A stretch of DNA of 64,000 nt from Rachycentron canadum (GCA_038496675.1 CM076652.1:9287426-9351425), one strand, 5' to 3'. Counted from the stretch's first letter, positions 27,201 through 39,356 are shown. Made by a program: numbers and translations. Notes: generated by a model not told the origin, from the letters alone.

Positions 27201-27576
27201 CACAAGGGGCTGGTCAGGAAGCTGGAGTAGATAGCCTTCATTTGTTCTAAGGTGTCTATGCCTACAGGAGGTGTCTTAGTGTCACTATTAAGAGGTGGTG
27301 TGACCAAGATGCCCTCAGCTTTTCTGCAGGGACTTTCAAAGTCTGAGAGCCGGTCACTGGTCTCACTGACATGTGACTCACTGTCCATCTCTTGTCCCGA
27401 GAGCTCTGCGACCCCAGCTGATTCCTGGTCACATGCCTGCTCCTTGGCAGGCCCTACACTTTGCTCCACAAACTCATCTTTCATGGGAAGGTCATCCTGA
27501 GGGGCTGAGGGCAGGTCGTCTGCTTCCGCCTCCTCATCCTCCACAGTGTGCTCTGTCAGCTCCTCGGGAGAATAGG
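24269..27576 (-). CDS. tshz3: Teashirt zinc finger homeobox 3 (TSHZ3 type), coding exon 2
   Basis: Main coding exon of a teashirt-family nuclear transcription factor; with exon 1 it makes 1,115 residues (human TSHZ3, as I recall it, has about 1,080). The family represses transcription with co-repressors such as CtBP and acts in neural, smooth-muscle and craniofacial development. Seen in the joined protein: acidic N-terminus with the TSHZ3-like stretch EMDSESHVSETSD; Ser-rich tract about 163-176; three CX2CX12HX5H zinc fingers (C231/C234/H247/H253, C292/C295/H308/H314, C405/C408/H421/H427); a probable coiled coil about 638-660; PMDLT at 815-819, a CtBP-type PxDLS-like motif; an atypical homeodomain about 918-987 with WLANVKYQ in the recognition helix; and two C-terminal fingers (C1006/C1009/H1022/H1026 and C1077/C1080/H1093/H1098). 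The exon opens after a TTGCAG acceptor and ends ELEKH-TAA. An apparent start at 27544 is GTG, not a real start. TSHZ3 fits better than TSHZ1 by the N-terminal motif and the SPLHENALSDISDML region. No frameshift or internal stop. Confidence 0.97.
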
Positions 27577-27626
27577 CTGCAAGCAGAATGGAAACAAAGA
27601 GAGAAAGAAAGAGATGAGTTAAATTG
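27577..27626 (-). other. tshz3: Branch point, polypyrimidine tract and acceptor before tshz3 exon 2
   Basis: Read on the minus strand: a branch-point-like TTTAAC with the A near 27619, about 42 nt before the exon, then a long T/C-rich tract, then TTCTGCTTGCAG. Exon 2 begins at 27576 with CCTATTCTCCC. This is a strong textbook acceptor. Confidence 0.88.
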
Positions 27627-29069
27627 CAGGGAGTGAAAACGCCATGTTAGAATAACTGGAGAAAAAGTTTCCCTGCTATGTGTGCCCGAGGACTCCCAGG
27701 GATAAATGAGCCATCTGTGTGGGAGCCTTTAAAGCTGAGCTGAGAAATTACAGTCATCCCATTTCACCTCATCAACCGTTGAGGTGTTATTTTCCTCTAG
27801 GCGAGCCTGTATTTATATACTACCCCAGCCACACGGAACTTATGCCTCCCCTCTTTTCACTCCTTCTATTGGAGGAAAACAAAAAAGAAATATCTTGGCA
27901 AAAACATAATGCGCCATTTTATTTATCTCAGGGCGCAACAGCTTGAAATGAAAACTAAATCTGAAATTAATGAAGCCCAATCTCACAGTGGCATTCTCCT
28001 CTGGGGTAATAAATGAGTTGGATCAACCTCCATCTGTCAGTTAATATGTCTGACGCCTCTTCATCTGCCTCTTCTCTGATTACACACACATGCATACATA
28101 CACACACACACAGACAAAGAGCATATCTTGAAGAATTTCAAGAGAAAGATGTCAGGAATTGGTTGTGAAATTTTGACAAGTTGAATAGACAGCCAACAAT
28201 GTCATCTGGACTGAAGTGAGCTCATTAGTTTCTTAACATGAAGAAGATAGTCAATACCCTGGTTCAAGCTACATTCTTAAAAGCAAACCTCAACAGTCCA
28301 AACAGGTGTTAAATGTCATGCAAACATGACACAAAGATATTTCACAAATCATAAAAAAAGAAAAAGAAAGCGATGCATAAGCGATGTGTCACTTTGCATG
28401 CTGGCACAAACCGTTCACATGGAGTGTGTTCATGTGTTTGCATGTATACATGCACAATTATACACACAAACTCCTGTGTCTCCTGTAGTGACAAGCCAAC
28501 CCACCTAACGCCAACTCATCCACCACTCGCCCCCTTCTTCCGCACTGTCACCATGTCCCCCCCACCCCCCCATTTCCTGTCCACCTCATTCACTAAACCG
28601 CTCAACTTAAGGAAAAACAAATATTCTCTGAAAACAGTGGATGGCCTGTGGACAGGTCTGAGGCCATTTGGACAATATTGTAAACTAAGACAAATGCCAC
28701 AGAAACAGAGCTGTAGGTGTAGGCTTTAATGGTTTGGGCACAGTTGAGCCCGTGTATGTGGAGACAAACAGACACACATACACACGCACTGTGACTAAAT
28801 CCTTCATTCCCCCCACTACCCCACACACACACGTCCAGTCTAAACAAAAATGTCATAGCTGAAATAACTCTCATTTCCAGTGCTAACAGCCAATCTCTAG
28901 GCAGCCATGCGGCTGGCGCTGGTCTGATTTGGGCCCTGGGGGCACAGTCAGCAGGCAGCCCCACTGAGAGGCCAGCCTAATGGAGACCTGGCAGGTGCGG
29001 CCCACTCTTCGTCCTCCCGGAGATTTGGTTTGTCACTGGGTATCCATTACCTGCCATTCTCTGCTGATA

Positions 29070-29107
29070 GGGCCCGACAGCCCTGATCAAAAGATGTCGT
29101 CGGGCCC
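29070..29107. other. GC-rich perfect 9-bp inverted repeat with 20-nt loop (intronic hairpin)
   Basis: The arms GGGCCCGAC (29070-29078) and GTCGGGCCC (29099-29107) are exact reverse complements. The hairpin lies in a balanced, non-repetitive block (about 28.86-29.17 kb) in the tshz3 intron. It could form a stable RNA hairpin in the pre-mRNA or be a pair of symmetrical binding sites. The stem looks too short for a microRNA precursor. Confidence 0.7.
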
Positions 29108-30713
29108 CAGTCCGCTTGGCAGTCAGTGGCATGTCGTTTGTAAAAAGGGCCAAGCAGGGTGTAAATAAAATGACATGATCACTTCCCCAACCCCTCATGT
29201 TCTGGACACAATTATGATAATGTGGACGTGGAGGGGAGGGAGGGGTCTGTGAGGATGGAGAAAGGGGCGAGGAGGTAAATCGCTAATACTCGGAAAAACA
29301 CGCAAGGGAGAAATCTCACTGCTACCAGCGCTCATGACACTGCCCACACCCTCTTTACTTGTGCTTTACTTTCTCTTCCACTTCTTCTCTGGAAGATATT
29401 TATGTCAGATTCTCATTTGAAGGAGGAAATCCAGCCAGGATGAGGTAGTTAATGTGTTTGTGTCCTGACTAGCTGGTCACAGATGTCAGCTTGCATCAGG
29501 CGAGCCTGGCACACCGCTTGACCAAGTTGTCAGGTCACTTTTCTCTTCCTCAACAAGAAAATGCTCCACATATTTCTTCATATTGTCTAGCTCTTTCATC
29601 AAACTACTGCTATATCCAATTTCATGTCATGCTACCACATCTGTAAGCCTTCCCCAGCCTCTCTCTGTGCTTTAACTACATAGTAAATGTTTTACATTTC
29701 ATTCTAATAGGGCTGCAGCACTATAGGTTATTGTTCATTTGTCATTAAGCCTAGATAGTACAGAGAAGGGGAGAGTAGTCCAAAAGGACCAACTATAAAA
29801 CCTACTGAGTCTAGCCATGCTCCCAGGCAATTTAAAATGCAAAACAAAAACCATTATGTCTGAGCACTATCTGTTAATTTAATCCCCAATGACTGATAAT
29901 CCATCACAGAGGGCGACAACCACATCCAATTATTCTCCCTGGCTTGACTGACAACAGAGGTGATTTATCAAGCTAATAAAAGGTGATGGGAGTATAGAGG
30001 CTCCCTTAGAATAAAAAAAGGAAAAGGATTATGAATACAACAGTACTCATGGATGCAGTCTCAACCAATATCTAAGCATATGTTATAGGCTCAGTGTATG
30101 AGTTTTCCTGGTGTGTGTTTGTGTGCAACACAGAGAAAAAGAAAGAGATTGCATGTGTGTGTGTGTTCTTGTAATGATAAAGTGAGCTGATGCCATGTGG
30201 GGAAAAGACAAGAATCATTAGGTTCCATGAATGATTCCTTTGGGGGGGTGGGTTTAGGGGCTGGATAAGAAGGGTAGGAGGTACACATTCACACAATCAA
30301 CATCTCAGTCACGGCTCACATAGAAATAGCAGTAACACGTTCATGCAAACAGACGAGCTCCAGAAAATATAAAACTCCCATGAAGAAGATACACAACCTC
30401 AAATACACCCTCACGTAATTATAAATAAAACTACTCAGTCAATTATGACACCCCACCACCCCTCCCCCAAGCGCAAACACGCACACACGTAGATGCAAGC
30501 GATGAGGAAAGACAGTGACATCTTGGCTTCCAGGAGGCATTCCTGTGGAGTATCATTTTCATAAACATAAGGGCCGCAGACGAGAAGGGAGAGATCATCT
30601 GATAGAAATACTGCAGTGCTGCTCTGACGATCAGGAACAACAGACAGGGCAGGGACAGGGGGTGATTAAGCAGGAAGGTGCTGTGGCTGCCTCTAAAGCA
30701 GAGTCTTTCAGTG

Positions 30714-30736
30714 TCTCTCTCTCTCTCTCTCTCTCT
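30714..30736. repeat. (TC)n microsatellite
   Basis: Uninterrupted TC dinucleotides. Confidence 0.93.
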
Positions 30737-31151
30737 GTCCCATGGGTTATTTCTCCTCAAGTGCTGCTGAAAGCACTGTCTGTTTTAAATAGGCCTCCTA
30801 TGCAACAGTGATAATATGTATTCCCAAGAAATATTCTATCATGTGTTCCTCAAGTACAAATTTTCTCTTTGCTCTTTATGGATGCCTATAACAGCTCATG
30901 TTAGCACACGATTTAATCTCCATATGAATCTATATATCTTTTAGTGGATTTGCCAAAGTGCCAATCATCAAGCTCCTCTAGTCTGTTTTTCCTTAATCAG
31001 CCCCTTGACGACCAAAGTGCATATTCCTGGTCTGGCCTCGATAGCTGGGAGCCAGATCACACCCAACAGTAACGGGATAAACAGGATGTGTCATTAAAAA
31101 CTCTACCTGAGTCTGACCCCTCATACCCAAATGACTGCTTGGTTTTCAGAA

Positions 31152-31170
31152 ATAAATAAATAAATAAATA
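31152..31170. repeat. (AAAT)n microsatellite
   Basis: Four to five AAAT units. Confidence 0.9.
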
Positions 31171-31696
31171 CTACAACCTTGCCATAGGCGTCGTGATATA
31201 AAAAAGCTCAGTTCTTTGTGTGGTCATCGTGAGTACAATATTTCATCTGTTTCTTACCCAAAACCATACCACATAGAAAACTGTACCATACACAAAAACA
31301 CTACAGGGATCCAGGAAAGGGAGAGGAAATTGTCGAGATGGGCGGTCCCTCATGGCTTACTATAAAGATTACAGGAAAAATATAATGGTGTTCAAAGACA
31401 ACAAAACCAATTCAACCAACACACAAAAAAGAAAGAACAGAGATCATGGGCTATCGTTACCAGTTTAACACATTCTAAGTGCAATTTTTATCATTCAGGT
31501 AAAGAGCAGAGGAAGTGGGTTAAACCTTGTTGCCAAGAGCTTTGATCACACATTGGCAGACATATTTAAAGTCAGCTGGTGGTGCGGGGCTGCTCAGAGA
31601 GGAGAGAGGTAAACTGTGTCACAACATGACAAGCGTTTCTTGACATGTGTACAGTATTTTAACTGGACCTCGACGCCCTTAAACCAACATGGCCCT

Positions 31697-31710
31697 TCAG
31701 CAGGGGGCTC
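31697..31710 (+). promoter_or_regulatory. CTCF-like motif in tshz3 intron
   Basis: TCAGCAGGGGGCTC matches the CTCF core consensus at about 12 of 14 positions. Binding is not shown. Confidence 0.3.
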
Positions 31711-32400
31711 TTTCTGACAGGAAACAGCTCCAGAACACTACAGGACAGGAAGTCACCCCAGTCTCAATCATAAAAAACAAAACAAAACAAAAAAAAAACA
31801 AAACACAACAACTACAAACCGCAGACTTCCACCCACTCTCTCAAGTTTCCCAGCAGCCTAAAACTCTTTAAATAGATCAGAATAATTTAGTCCAAAAACA
31901 GCCCCATTCTGTCAAAATAGCAGCAGATCAGTAACATACCTAAAATGCCTTTCTGTTGTACACATTTGTCAAAGTAACACACTCAATCAAACTTAGTTCT
32001 CTGCCTCCTTCCCCTTTGATCCTTACAGGCTGCCTGAAAGTCCCACGAGAAAATATGTAACAGGTGATCTGTGGCCATCTGAAAAATTAACAAGACCTGA
32101 CATTAAGTCGCTTTTTCAGACATGACCAGTGAAGGCTATCGAGTGCTGCTCACATTCTGCTTTTTTAATGCACAACTCTGCTACTACATTATTCTCAAGC
32201 TATCATGTTACAAGCGATCGTGGATGTCTTTGTCAGTTTTTATTTGTGTGTGTTCTCTACCCCCTGATGGCATTGTGAATACATTGTGTCCGCCGATTGT
32301 AGTGCAGGATGTGTGATATGGGAGATGGGAAAAACAGAGAAATCATTCTGGCCCCAGGCAAAGCTTAGGGCTGAACCTTGTCAATGCACATAGTAAGTGG

Positions 32401-32500
32401 AGAGAGGGGGAGAGAGAGAGAGAGTCAGACAGAGACACAAAGAGAAAGTGAGGAGAGAGAGAGAGAAAGAGAGAGGGAGGAAAAAAGGAAAAGAACGAGA
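32401..32500. repeat. Purine-rich GA tract
   Basis: About 100 bases almost entirely A and G with GA dinucleotide stretches. Confidence 0.85.
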
Positions 32501-34259
32501 AAAGGACGCGGACACTGAATAGATTCAACCCTCGGCTGATTGTTGTGTTATGACCTCAGAGCTGCCAGCTGCACATACAGACCTTCGAGACCTGAAAATT
32601 CATTTTGTTTATCTGACACAAGACGAGCCACAAACACATAAAGGCCTCCCATTAACAACGCTAACATGGAAGAGAACGAGGTGACAAAACTCTTAAAGAC
32701 CCAGTTTGAAACTTGATGCAGTCACAATAAGCGATAAACAAAACGGAAACAGAAAAAAATAAAAAAATTTAAAAAAACACTACATGGCACAAACAGCTTC
32801 CACAGGTGCAGATCCAAGGGCAGTAATAAGGATCGAGGTGCCGCGGGAAGACAATGTTCCAGTCTGACATACACATCCGAGTCGTCTCGTCTGACGATAC
32901 GCAAGGCAGTCAAACTACCTTCAACATACTTCTCTGCCTCCTTCTTTCCATCATTCTTTCTAGACACCCTCCTTGAGCAGTTCCCATACAGAGCTCCATG
33001 AAGCAGAACTGCTATTCATTTCCCCATTCCTTGAACAGCCATGTAACAATACTGTTAAAAGGTCATCAGGTTGTGTGAACGAGGCTAAACAGTAAAACAG
33101 CTGGATGAAGGTGGGGCTCAAACTAAGTTTAGGATATTCTCTGTGAACTTGCTCCAACATTACTGCATGTCTGAGTTTTTTTTGTTTTGTTTTTTTACAT
33201 TTTAATTTCATAGTTTGTGCCAGAATATAACATTTAATATAATAATCTACACTAAACTATCCAGAAATTTGCAAAGGCTATCTTAGTTAATAATTTGAAT
33301 GTTCATATTCCTTTTGACCTCTCTATAAAGTTTCTATACCTGATTAAACTGAGCCTGTTTAAACACTGTCTGATCGGTTTTCTTTGTTGTTGCTTGAAGA
33401 CACTTAGATCAAACTGTCTCAATTATATCATGCTGGTGTCAGGGTGGGATGTGTCAAGGTGTCCTTGTTTCTCTATAGCAGGTTGAATATTTATCAGGAT
33501 ATGCTAGAAATTATGCTCAATGCTATGAAAATGTGAGCTCAAAATGAGCAGGATCAGAGCGGCATTACTGTTTGTCCGAGATTGAGGCTGTAGTTGAGGT
33601 TTAAAGGACCGGCCACAAAGCTCTAAGTAGTAGTAGTAATTTGAGTTGGAGCCAATGCTGAAGAGATGGACTCTGGTCTGAAGTTTGTGGCTGGGGCTAA
33701 ACCTAGGACTGCATTTAAAAGTTGAATCTTGGGGTAAAGGGGAAAGTGGGGGCTGAAGGGAATAAAGTTGGGGCTTGGGAGTAGGACAACCAGACCCCCT
33801 CTCACGACACACAGCTGCTGCCATGATCGCCTAGCAACGAGGAGGTGATGGACGCAGCCTAAAGATGGATGGCCACCATAAATCACAGTGGTGTGTAGGA
33901 GGAGGAGGAGGTAGGAGACAGAGAGAGGGAACAAGAAGAGGCCAAAAAAAACAAAACAACTGTTTTTTGGGTTTTTTTTTTTTTTTTTTTTTTTCACTTT
34001 TCTGCAGCAGCAGCAGAGCTGGCCTTGCCTTGACCTCTCACTGTACTCTTTTATTCATGATTGTTGGGGAATGGCACAGGGCTGTGGACACTTCTGGGCA
34101 AAGCTAAATGGAAACTCCTAGGTAATCATTACACTCGGTTATATTGGATCCAATGGATCATTTTATAATCCATAATTGCAATAAACTCCATCGAGTCTTC
34201 TGTGTGCCCTTCGGTGTTCAGAGTTTTTTTTTCATGATTCCACTAACTTTTTAAAGATG

Positions 34260-34690
34260 ATAATAATGACAGACTACACCTTTCATAAAGCAACCCTCCA
34301 GGCAAGGCAATCTGGGTAGTGTAGTTGCGGGATAAACATCCCTGGGCTATCTGATTATGGCCTACTGCTGCGGCACTGGTGTCTAGTAACACTCAGAGAG
34401 AGCGCTCAGCCATCCATCACACAGTGAGTGTCTGTCTAAGGCTTTCCACCCTGCTTCTTCTCGTCCTGGCTCTCCAGTTACAGCCATACACGGCCGGCCT
34501 AAATAATATTCTTCATGATAAATGGCACTATAAGCCTGGTATCCATCATTAATCTGATTTTTAAAGAAGCATCCATCTTGGAGAGAGCCTGTTAGGGCCA
34601 CGGGAGAGCAGAGCAGCTCGGGTTCATTTAAAGGCCAGGCTGCTGCATGAGTGATACCTGTCAGCTCTGCTCATCAGGGAGCAGCACACA
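34260..34690. promoter_or_regulatory. Candidate intronic regulatory element
   Basis: Balanced, repeat-poor sequence in the tshz3 intron with several homeodomain-like cores (CATTAATC near 34546-34553, AAATAATAT near 34502-34510). It stands out from the microsatellite-rich flanks. Judged by composition only; alignment to other vertebrates would be decisive. Confidence 0.25.
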
Positions 34691-34727
34691 CACACTTACA
34701 ACATTAAACATTGACGCCATATGGCCG

Positions 34728-34750
34728 CACACACACACACACACACACAC
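34728..34750. repeat. (CA)n microsatellite
   Basis: Eleven or more CA units. Confidence 0.95.
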
Positions 34751-35079
34751 ATACATACACACCTCTACAGCGCCTCCATGCATGTCTACTATGCATATAT
34801 TATGAGTACACAACACTAACACACATGTCGGATCTTTATACTCACAAAGCATATTTCTTCCTTTCATTCAGACATCTACAGATGTGTCATGGAAGAACAT
34901 TCTGTCACTCATCAAAACACAACTCAGTGTAACTAAATCCTCCCTGTCATCTCAAAAAAATCTCCCCTCCCAAACATGTCTCCTAAAGGGTTTGAGGAAA
35001 ACTCACTCTTCCCTGGAAAAACTCTCCACACAAAAACGACAATCTCCTTTCCTAGCTCTCTGTTCGTCTGTCTCTCTCC

Positions 35080-35212
35080 ACTGACTCTGCACCTCATTCT
35101 CCATTCCTCTCCTTCTTTGTCTCTCTCTGTCCACTCTCTGTCTTGTTTTCCCCTCTTTCACTCTCTCTTTCTCTTCCTCTCTGCCCCCTATCCACCTCCC
35201 TTCTCTGTGTGT
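35080..35212 (+). repeat. Pyrimidine-rich tract
   Basis: C/T-rich stretch with repeated CTCTCT segments. It explains spurious open frames on both strands here. Confidence 0.75.
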
Positions 35213-36535
35213 CTGGTAAAGCCTGTTTGATAAATGACACACGTCACCGTGTCAGAAGCGAAGGGTGGGTCAGTGATAAATGACTTTGTTGAAAAGGAAA
35301 TCGGCTCTCTGGCATGGCCGAGCTATTCTCCTCCTGGATTGGGTTTCAGGACCCCTGAAGACCAGAGCGGCTCAGTTTCCCCTAAAAGAGCACACATCCC
35401 ACCAGGCTCTGACGCTCTCTACCTCTGGGAAGGGGTGGGAGAATGAGAGAGGGAGAGTGAGGGTGGGTGGGAGGTGGAGGGATCCAGTCTGTCCCAATTG
35501 TCGCCACAGTGCAGCTGCATCTATCACAACAGCGGTGGGACTATTTTTACAAAGCCTCCGACTCAGTGCCCAGACAGCAGTCCCGGCTGAAAACCTCGGC
35601 TGAAAGCACACTGAAAGCTGAAAGCAAAGAGCGGATGGCTAACGGTTTTCTATTTGTGACACTACTACAGCACTTACACTCCTCTTTCTCTCCCGGAGTC
35701 CAACCCTATGGCTTGACATCTGCCAAGTGTGTGTTAAAAAGGAGAGAAGGCCCATTTCACCGCCCCCGCTCTTCTTCTCCTTTTCGTCCCCACCACCAGC
35801 ACCTCCTCCTCTTCCTCCCCCTCTGCCCTCTTTCTATCTTCTCTCACACTCTCTCTTTCACTCACTGGCTGGCAGGGTGGCACTGTTATCATTACACAGG
35901 CAGGATTTATGGAGTCAGGGCCTATGGCAAAAACAAAAAGGCATCTGTCAATACCTGTGGGAAACACTCTGTCAGCCTTCCGCCTCCTCCTTCCACTGGT
36001 GCTCACAGCCTCATTAGGTATGCACTTATCAGACACATAGATCACAGACGTGACTCAACCTCACCGGAATCCAGCCACAGGACTTTCATTAGCAACAGGG
36101 CCTGTAAGGCCAAAACATTCACTGCGCTCACACCTGCAAACAACGCCAGCGGAGGCGTGTTGTTGTTAAAGCTTGCTAACGCTGTCAGTCCGTATGTTGG
36201 CCAAACAATTAGGTCCCAACCTGGGCTCCCCTGCTGCTTCCGTAAAGGCGTGCTTTTCACATATAAACAACAGGAAGGCAGACAGATATAAAAGCAACTT
36301 GACACATGAATGCTGCTTTTACAACGCAGTCTCAACATGTGTGCATGTGTCTGTAATGTGTGCTGTAAAAGCTTGTGTCTTTACTAGCGCCAACACAGCA
36401 TGTTTGTGTGCCCTGTCTTGTGCTTCTACATTGGCATATGTGCTGTTTAGGTAATGTGTGAAGACAGAGAGAAAGGAGAAGGAGAAACTAGGCGATGTAA
36501 AAGGCCTTCAGGGTTAAGAGAATTATGGCCTGACA

Positions 36536-36548
36536 CCAGCAGGGGGTC
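36536..36548 (+). promoter_or_regulatory. CTCF-like motif in tshz3 intron
   Basis: CCAGCAGGGGGTC matches the CTCF core except for a T where the consensus has C near the end. Confidence 0.25.
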
Positions 36549-36999
36549 TACAGTTACAATTCCTTTCATCACCATCACAAGCCAAACACACACACACATT
36601 CAAACCCAACAAATCGGAAAGTACATGCCCGCTGATCTGAGCGTACATGCACACTCATACATGCACACACACACATACGCACACATTCACAGAAAGACAT
36701 GAGTGATGGCTGCCAGTCTGGCAGCTATAATCCTGACCCTGCAGAAAGAGGAGACTGTTGCTGTGGTGCCTGGTCCACATCAGACACCCCCACCCCTCTA
36801 CTTCTGTGTTGGACTCTCTCTTATACGCACTCACAGACAAATGACCTGAGTACAGGTTATGACAAAAAAAGAGGAGAGGGTGGCTTTCTCTTCAGTGGCC
36901 TGACAGTACACTGACACACACACAATATTGTAAATACGCTGCCACCCCTCTGCAGAAATACTGTACAGGTTATACATTCCAGTGAAATAGCCGTGTCTT

Positions 37000-37440
37000 T
37001 GCCCGTGTGCTGTAAAGCTGCTGTCGACTTCCTGTTAAGTCGGTGGGCTATTGCAACTTTCTGCAGCCATTTCAACAGCTCTGGGCTCCGGGTTTTCAGC
37101 GCAGCAAAGGAAGGAGGTCTGTATTTCCACAGCTGGGAGAGTGTTTTTCTCATGTTTGCTCGGCTGTTTACGTGGCCAGCTGCCCTTGGTTGTTAAGAGC
37201 ACTCAGACCTGACCCAGGTACGCAGGCCCATTTGTCACCTGCAGCGGAAAATTGAGTTACAGCACAACCAAAGGCGAGCGGCTCTGTGTAATATCAAGTT
37301 GATTACATCAAAGTGGTGGCAAACCTCATTGGGCTGGGCACCCCGAGCTTGTCATCTCCAATCACAGGGCCTGTCAGGACTCCATCAGCCTCACGGCTAA
37401 TTGGACCAACGCTAATGAAGCAGGCAAAACAAGTTTTCTA
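37000..37440. promoter_or_regulatory. Candidate intronic regulatory element
   Basis: Repeat-poor, balanced sequence about 2 kb inside the intron from exon 1, with several CAATCA, CTAATTGG and CTGTCAGG-like cores. Judged by composition only. Confidence 0.25.
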
Positions 37441-38497
37441 CTGTGGAGAGAGAAACCCTCTCAGACGGAGGAAGGAAAGAAAGAGAGGGAGAAGCTGAGA
37501 GTGTGTGTTTGAGAGACAATGAGAGAGCAAAGCAGAGTGTATGTGTGTGTATGTGTGTGTGTTTATGTGGAGGGGAAGGGGGGGTGGATTTTTCATGCAA
37601 GTCTCAAGGTTGCAGTGGGCTGACTCTCCCCCTAAGTCCCTAATCAAGGCCCATCATCTGTCATCCTTTTCTTTGCTCTCTCTATCACCATGCTCTGTGC
37701 TGCAATCAATTCATCATCACCCTTTGTGTGCCACTGAACAGTTGACAACTTTATAACTTGCAGCTGCACAGGCTGACTGACAGGGGTGGAAGGGGAGCAT
37801 GAAAAAATGAAGAAATGAATAGATGAATGAATGAACAAAGAAGCGTGGTTTAAGAGAGAAAAAGTTGTTTTCTAAAAACACAAAACGATCTATATTACAG
37901 CCTTTTATTCCCTTTCGTCAACAGAGAAACAGCAGTGTAGCAGGGAGGAGAGAGTGGAGAGGAGAAGAGGAGATGAAAAAAAAAAAAAACATCCTTCTCA
38001 CTGATCTGAAATCAGAAAGCTTTCAGTCATTCTTTATGTGCTCCCCGCGGCCACTCTGAGCCAGTGAGCATGTACATTAGGCTGGGGCATTTTGATGAAA
38101 TAAAAGCCCAGGCCAGCTTATGGCTAAACAGAATGGGAGCACTCACTCAGCCTGTCTCTGATTGACCATTAAAGCCATTGATGAATGGGCCTGTCAGGGG
38201 AGAGACAATTAAATCAAACATGAAACAAAGCCGTTGTGACGGCCCGGTCTGACAGAGCAAACCCATTCCTCCCCTCCATTACATAGCACACGGCTCCTTT
38301 TACAACCCCTAACCCACTCCTCCCGCCCCCTCTACCCACTGAGTGTGTGTGTGTGTTCAAAGTGAACAAGTGAGCATGTGCACATAGGAGTGTGATGTTC
38401 TCTACTGGAAGTGTGTGTGTCTGTGTGTGATGTCTCACTGTGAAACCACTTTGTCCCTCCTTCTTTTACTTTTTCGTGAGTTACTTGACCATTAAAG

Positions 38498-38578
38498 TGA
38501 GAGAAAGGAAGAGAGAGCGAGAGAGAGTGAGAGAGTGTGTGTGTGTGTGAGAGAGAGAGAGCGACAGAGAGAGAGAGT
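38498..38578. repeat. Compound (GA)n-(GT)n-(GA)n repeat
   Basis: Purine-rich GA units interrupted by a GT run at 38535-38549. Confidence 0.9.
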
Positions 38579-38804
38579 AAAAGTACACAGGGCCTTTCAA
38601 AGTGGTTTAAACGTGACGTCAGGGGCCTGCAGCACATGGTGGGAAGTGATTTTCTGATGCAAATCGGGAAGGATCAGATCAAAGCCGCATGACAGCCAAT
38701 CAATCAACCGTCAAATCAGACATGGCAACTGTCGATTATGGCTCCTTCCAGCCCACGAAACCCCATTGTCTGCCCTCAAATTGTTTATCTTATCCCAAGA
38801 AAAG

Positions 38805-38828
38805 AAAAAAAAAAAAAAAAAAAAAAAA
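38805..38828. repeat. A24 homopolymer
   Basis: An uninterrupted A run, followed shortly by a T10 run at 38846-38855. Intronic, about 0.5 kb inside from exon 1. Confidence 0.9.
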
Positions 38829-39350
38829 GCTCAGAGGTAGGGGCTTTTTTTTTTTCTTTTTCGCTTGTGCAAAGAAGTTATGCGCTCGGATCAAATGCGC
38901 ACAAAGCCCTCACGTCCCCCTTATGGCACGCCCCGGGCACTCACCATCAAGAAAACACAGCTTATTTGGAGGCTGTTTGTTCCTACAGATCAAATGGAGA
39001 TGGCAGCTGGGATCGCCAAACTGTCAGGGATTCAAGTTGGGGAACAATAGGAAGCGAAAGTTTAGAGCAGCCAACTCATCCGATGGGACGACAGCGGCCG
39101 TGCGGCGTGGGGAGCGAGAAACGCAGATCGTTGTATACAAAGTGTACATGCGTTTTCAGAGAGAGACAACAGTTTCTATGAGGTCTCGCAAGAGTAGCCA
39201 AGAGTGACAAAGCGCATCGTTGGAAAACACAAAGTGGAAACGGAAATGCAGTGACTGTAAAGTGAGCTTTACAAAACAAAGGTAACATCCGCAGCTTTGT
39301 GATAGTGAGCCTATGTATGGTCATTTTTCCGCACATTATTAGTTAGATAC

Positions 39351-39356
39351 ACGTAC
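39351..39356 (-). other. tshz3: Splice donor of tshz3 exon 1
   Basis: On the minus strand the junction reads GCAG|GTACGT, close to the vertebrate donor consensus. It sits one base into a codon, matching the acceptor phase at the far end of the intron. Confidence 0.9.

Larger units (their letters stand above)
27577..39356 (-). other. tshz3: tshz3 intron 1 (11,780 bp, GT-AG)
   Basis: The only intron in the coding region. The donor GTACGT lies at 39356-39351 and the acceptor CAG at 27579-27577. It contains many microsatellites, polypyrimidine tracts, a GC-rich hairpin near 29.07-29.11 kb, CTCF-like motifs near 31.70 and 36.54 kb, and several stretches of balanced, non-repetitive sequence (about 28.86-29.17, 34.26-34.69, 36.0-36.24, 37.0-37.44 and 38.04-38.23 kb) that look like candidate enhancers. 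I see no other coding exon on either strand. A large first intron after a tiny first exon is the family norm as I know it. Confidence 0.9.

Noticed and set aside
27542..27544. Start of the tshz3 protein at 27544
   Set aside because: The codon is GTG; the frame continues upstream to a strong acceptor at 27577, and family homology places the start in exon 1.
38689..39207. A 172-codon plus-strand open frame, with an overlapping 147-codon frame
   Set aside because: Both cross an A24 and a T10 run and encode poly-lysine and poly-phenylalanine. There is no domain, and the region is CpG-rich, which lowers stop codon frequency.
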